Shown here: in pieces, positions 5,361 through 6,720 of the stretch
How the letters are laid out: each line of letters opens with the position of its first letter
Position numbering within the stretch: position 1 is the first letter of the stretch
Assembly (NCBI GenBank): GCA_018500075.1
Contig: JAHBAN010000158.1
Location: 1-6,720, forward strand
DNA length: 6,720 nucleotides
Direction: 5' to 3'
DNA from: Flavobacteriia bacterium
GTDB lineage: Bacteria > Bacteroidota > Bacteroidia > Flavobacteriales > Flavobacteriaceae
Position numbers and translations under genes: made by a program
Notes under the pieces: model-generated
What the model was told of the DNA's origin: nothing
The model's input: the letters and a program-made list of their open reading frames with translations, nothing else
The model's database searches: none

Positions 5361-5437
5361 GGGCCTGTAGCTCAGTTGGTTAGAGCAGAGCGCTCATAAC
5401 GCTTTGGTCGTAGGTTCGAGTCCTACCGGGCCTACCA
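5361..5437 (+). tRNA. tRNA with anticodon CAT, probably tRNA-Ile2 (else elongator tRNA-Met)
   Basis: This 77-base cloverleaf includes an encoded CCA end. The acceptor stem is 5361-5367 with 3' partner 5427-5433, ending in G1-T72 and T6-G67 wobbles. The D arm is GCTC/GAGC, the anticodon stem GAGCG/CGCTT, the anticodon loop CTCATAA with CAT in the middle, and the T arm GTAGG/CCTAC with loop TTCGAGT. It is not an initiator: the D arm and anticodon stem lack the usual run of three G-C pairs. A CAT tRNA may read AUG (Met) or, after TilS converts C34 to lysidine, AUA (Ile2). The pairs C4-G69 and C5-G68, and the variable-region sequence TTGGTCG, resemble E. coli tRNA-Ile2 more than elongator tRNA-Met. 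The amino-acid identity is therefore inference; the tRNA call is not. No clear terminator follows. Confidence 0.97.
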
Positions 5438-5518
5438 AACCCACCGCCACACAGGCCACACAAGCCGCCAAACCTGCCACGCCCGCCAAGCAGACCAGCG
5501 CGGCCAAGCTCCTGCCCC

Positions 5519-6688
5519 TCAGCCCGTCTGCGCCCCGGCACGGCCCAAGAGGTCCCGCGCGATCCGCTCAAAAATCGCCGCGCCAATCGGCAAAATATCA
5601 TCGGGAAAGTCATAATCCGGGTTGTGCAACGCCGCATAATCCTCTCCCGGCCCGAGACACAGCATCGCCGCCTTCGCATCCCAGCCAAAGACGCCAAAAT
5701 CCTCGGACGCCCGCATCGGCACCCCCGCGCCGCTGTGCGCAATCTTGAGCGCATCCAGCGCCCGCGCCGCCACCTCATAGGCCTGCGCATCATTGATCGA
5801 GGCGGCAAAATGATCCTCAATCTCAAAAGTCACGCCCAGCCCGTATCGCTCTGCCGCCGCCTCGGCCTCGGCGCGCGCCGCGGCTTCGATCGCCCCAAGC
5901 CCGGCATCCTGCGTGCTGCGCAGCGTCGCAAACACAACGCCCTCTCCCGGCGCAATCCCGAACGACGGCTCGCCAAGCTGGATATGGGTCAGCGTCACAA
6001 GCCGAAACGCCTCATCCAGAGCGCCCCCCGTGCCAAGCGCCTCAAGCGCCGGCACAAGCTCGGCAATCGCGCGCGCCGGTGACACCCCGTCTTCAGGGTC
6101 CGCCGCATGAGAGGTTTTGCCGCTCAGCCTGATCTTCAAGCCCAGAGACGCACAGTTGATCAGCCCCGGCGCCGTCGAAACAAACCCGAAAGGCCGGCCC
6201 GGCTCCAGATGGATCGCAAACGCCCAATCCGGAGCAATCTCCCGATAGGCCGGGTCCGCCACAACCGCCTTGGCGCCGCTGCCGTCCTCCTCAGAAGGCT
6301 GGAACATCAAAACAACCCGCCCCTTGGCCACAGGCCCGCGCGCCAGCAACCGCCCCAAAGCCAAAAGCATGGTCATATGCCCGTCATGCCCGCACACATG
6401 GCTCTTGCCCGCACACTCTGAGGCATAATCGATCCTGTCGTTCTGTTCCTCGATCGGCAGCGCATCCAGCTCGGCGCGAAACAAAACCGTCGGCCCCGCC
6501 ACCCCGCTGTCAAAAACCGCCGCAACCCCGTGGCCGCCCAGCCCGGTCAAAATCCGGCTCGGCGCGAGCGCCTCAAGCGCCGTCACAATCCGCCGCGCCG
6601 TCTCGCGCTCCTCGCCCGCCACTTCCGGAAAGCGGTGCAGCTCACGGCGAAACGCCGTCAGCTCCACAAGATCAAGATTTGTCAACAT
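5519..6688 (-). CDS. M20D-type metallo-amidohydrolase (hippurate / IAA-amino acid hydrolase-like)
   Basis: The product is 389 residues, a normal length for peptidase family M20D. These two-metal enzymes hydrolyse amide bonds in N-acyl or N-aryl amino acids and similar conjugates. Landmarks: RRELHRFPE (14-22), RAELDALPIEE (71-81), HVCGHDGHM (97-105) with metal ligands C99 and H101, QPSEED (130-135) with catalytic E133 and metal ligand E134, AIHLEP with H160, the dimerisation-domain segment SGKTSHAADPEDG (189-201), and ALHNPDYDFPDD (353-364) with ligand H355. The set of ligands is complete, so it should be active. No signal peptide is visible. ATG at 6688 has GGAG at 6696-6699, 7 bases upstream. 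The substrate cannot be deduced; N-acetyl or aryl conjugates are possible. It faces the tRNA gene across 81 bases, and its own upstream neighbours are outside the window. Confidence 0.92.
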   Translation of the reverse strand: MLTNLDLVELTAFRRELHRFPEVAGEERETARRIVTALEALAPSRILTGLGGHGVAAVFDSGVAGPTVLFRAELDALPIEEQNDRIDYASECAGKSHVCGHDGHMTMLLALGRLLARGPVAKGRVVLMFQPSEEDGSGAKAVVADPAYREIAPDWAFAIHLEPGRPFGFVSTAPGLINCASLGLKIRLSGKTSHAADPEDGVSPARAIAELVPALEALGTGGALDEAFRLVTLTHIQLGEPSFGIAPGEGVVFATLRSTQDAGLGAIEAAARAEAEAAAERYGLGVTFEIEDHFAASINDAQAYEVAARALDALKIAHSGAGVPMRASEDFGVFGWDAKAAMLCLGPGEDYAALHNPDYDFPDDILPIGAAIFERIARDLLGRAGAQTG

Positions 6689-6720
6689 CCGCTCTCTCCA
6701 AGGCCGCCGCGCTCTTGCGC

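Noticed and set aside
5438..5518. Possible tRNA or M20 gene terminator in the convergent spacer
   Set aside because: The stretch is a low-complexity C/A-rich run with no convincing stem or T tract on either strand.
5380..5826. Minus-strand open frame ending opposite the tRNA, with GRTRTYDQSVMS
   Set aside because: That peptide is the familiar antisense translation of a tRNA gene; the rest is a shadow of the M20 gene.
1..6720. Mobile element, phage or defence island
   Set aside because: No transposase, integrase, toxin-antitoxin or defence genes were found, and codon use looks uniform; although a tRNA is present, no repeated tRNA end or integrase is seen.

Overview
The window looks like a chromosomal segment from an alphaproteobacterium, most likely the family Rhodobacteraceae (Roseobacter/Rhodobacter group). 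The reasons are the high G+C content, the gene order purM-purN-rnd, the style of the SufE, RNase D and lipoprotein sequences, a DUF1638 gene next to a corrinoid protein gene, and intergenic hairpin clusters of a kind I associate with this family. The taxonomic call is inference from sequence style; no database search was possible.

Layout. (1) 2-953, plus strand: the 3' end of a cobalamin-binding (corrinoid) protein gene, a strong intrinsic terminator, and a DUF1638 gene whose ribosome binding site sits just after the terminator. (2) 954-1085: a gap between convergent genes holding three consecutive hairpins. (3) 1086-1493, minus strand: a SufE-family iron-sulfur assembly protein. It is divergent from (4) 1643-2152, plus strand: a small predicted lipoprotein of unknown function. 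(5) 2162-3319, minus strand: ribonuclease D. (6) 3320-3600: a leader/intergenic stretch with three kinds of small repeat (12-bp tandem, paired hairpins, 13-bp tandem). (7) 3601-5231, minus strand: purN and purM, overlapping by one base, two steps of de novo purine synthesis. (8) 5361-5437, plus strand: a tRNA with anticodon CAT (elongator Met or, more likely, Ile2). (9) 5519-6688, minus strand: an M20D-type metallo-amidohydrolase.

How the genes relate. purM and purN form a translationally coupled pair, with rnd downstream on the same strand across a repeat-rich spacer. The corrinoid protein and DUF1638 probably belong to one B12-dependent methyl-transfer cluster that continues upstream of the window; a split methionine synthase is the leading idea. 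The remaining genes are ordinary housekeeping or accessory single genes.

I found no convincing evidence of a wholly new system. The items most worth a second look are the corrinoid/DUF1638 pair with an internal terminator, the conserved-looking cysteines of DUF1638, the triple-hairpin element, the 13-bp repeat array that runs into the purN stop codon, and the identity of the CAT tRNA.
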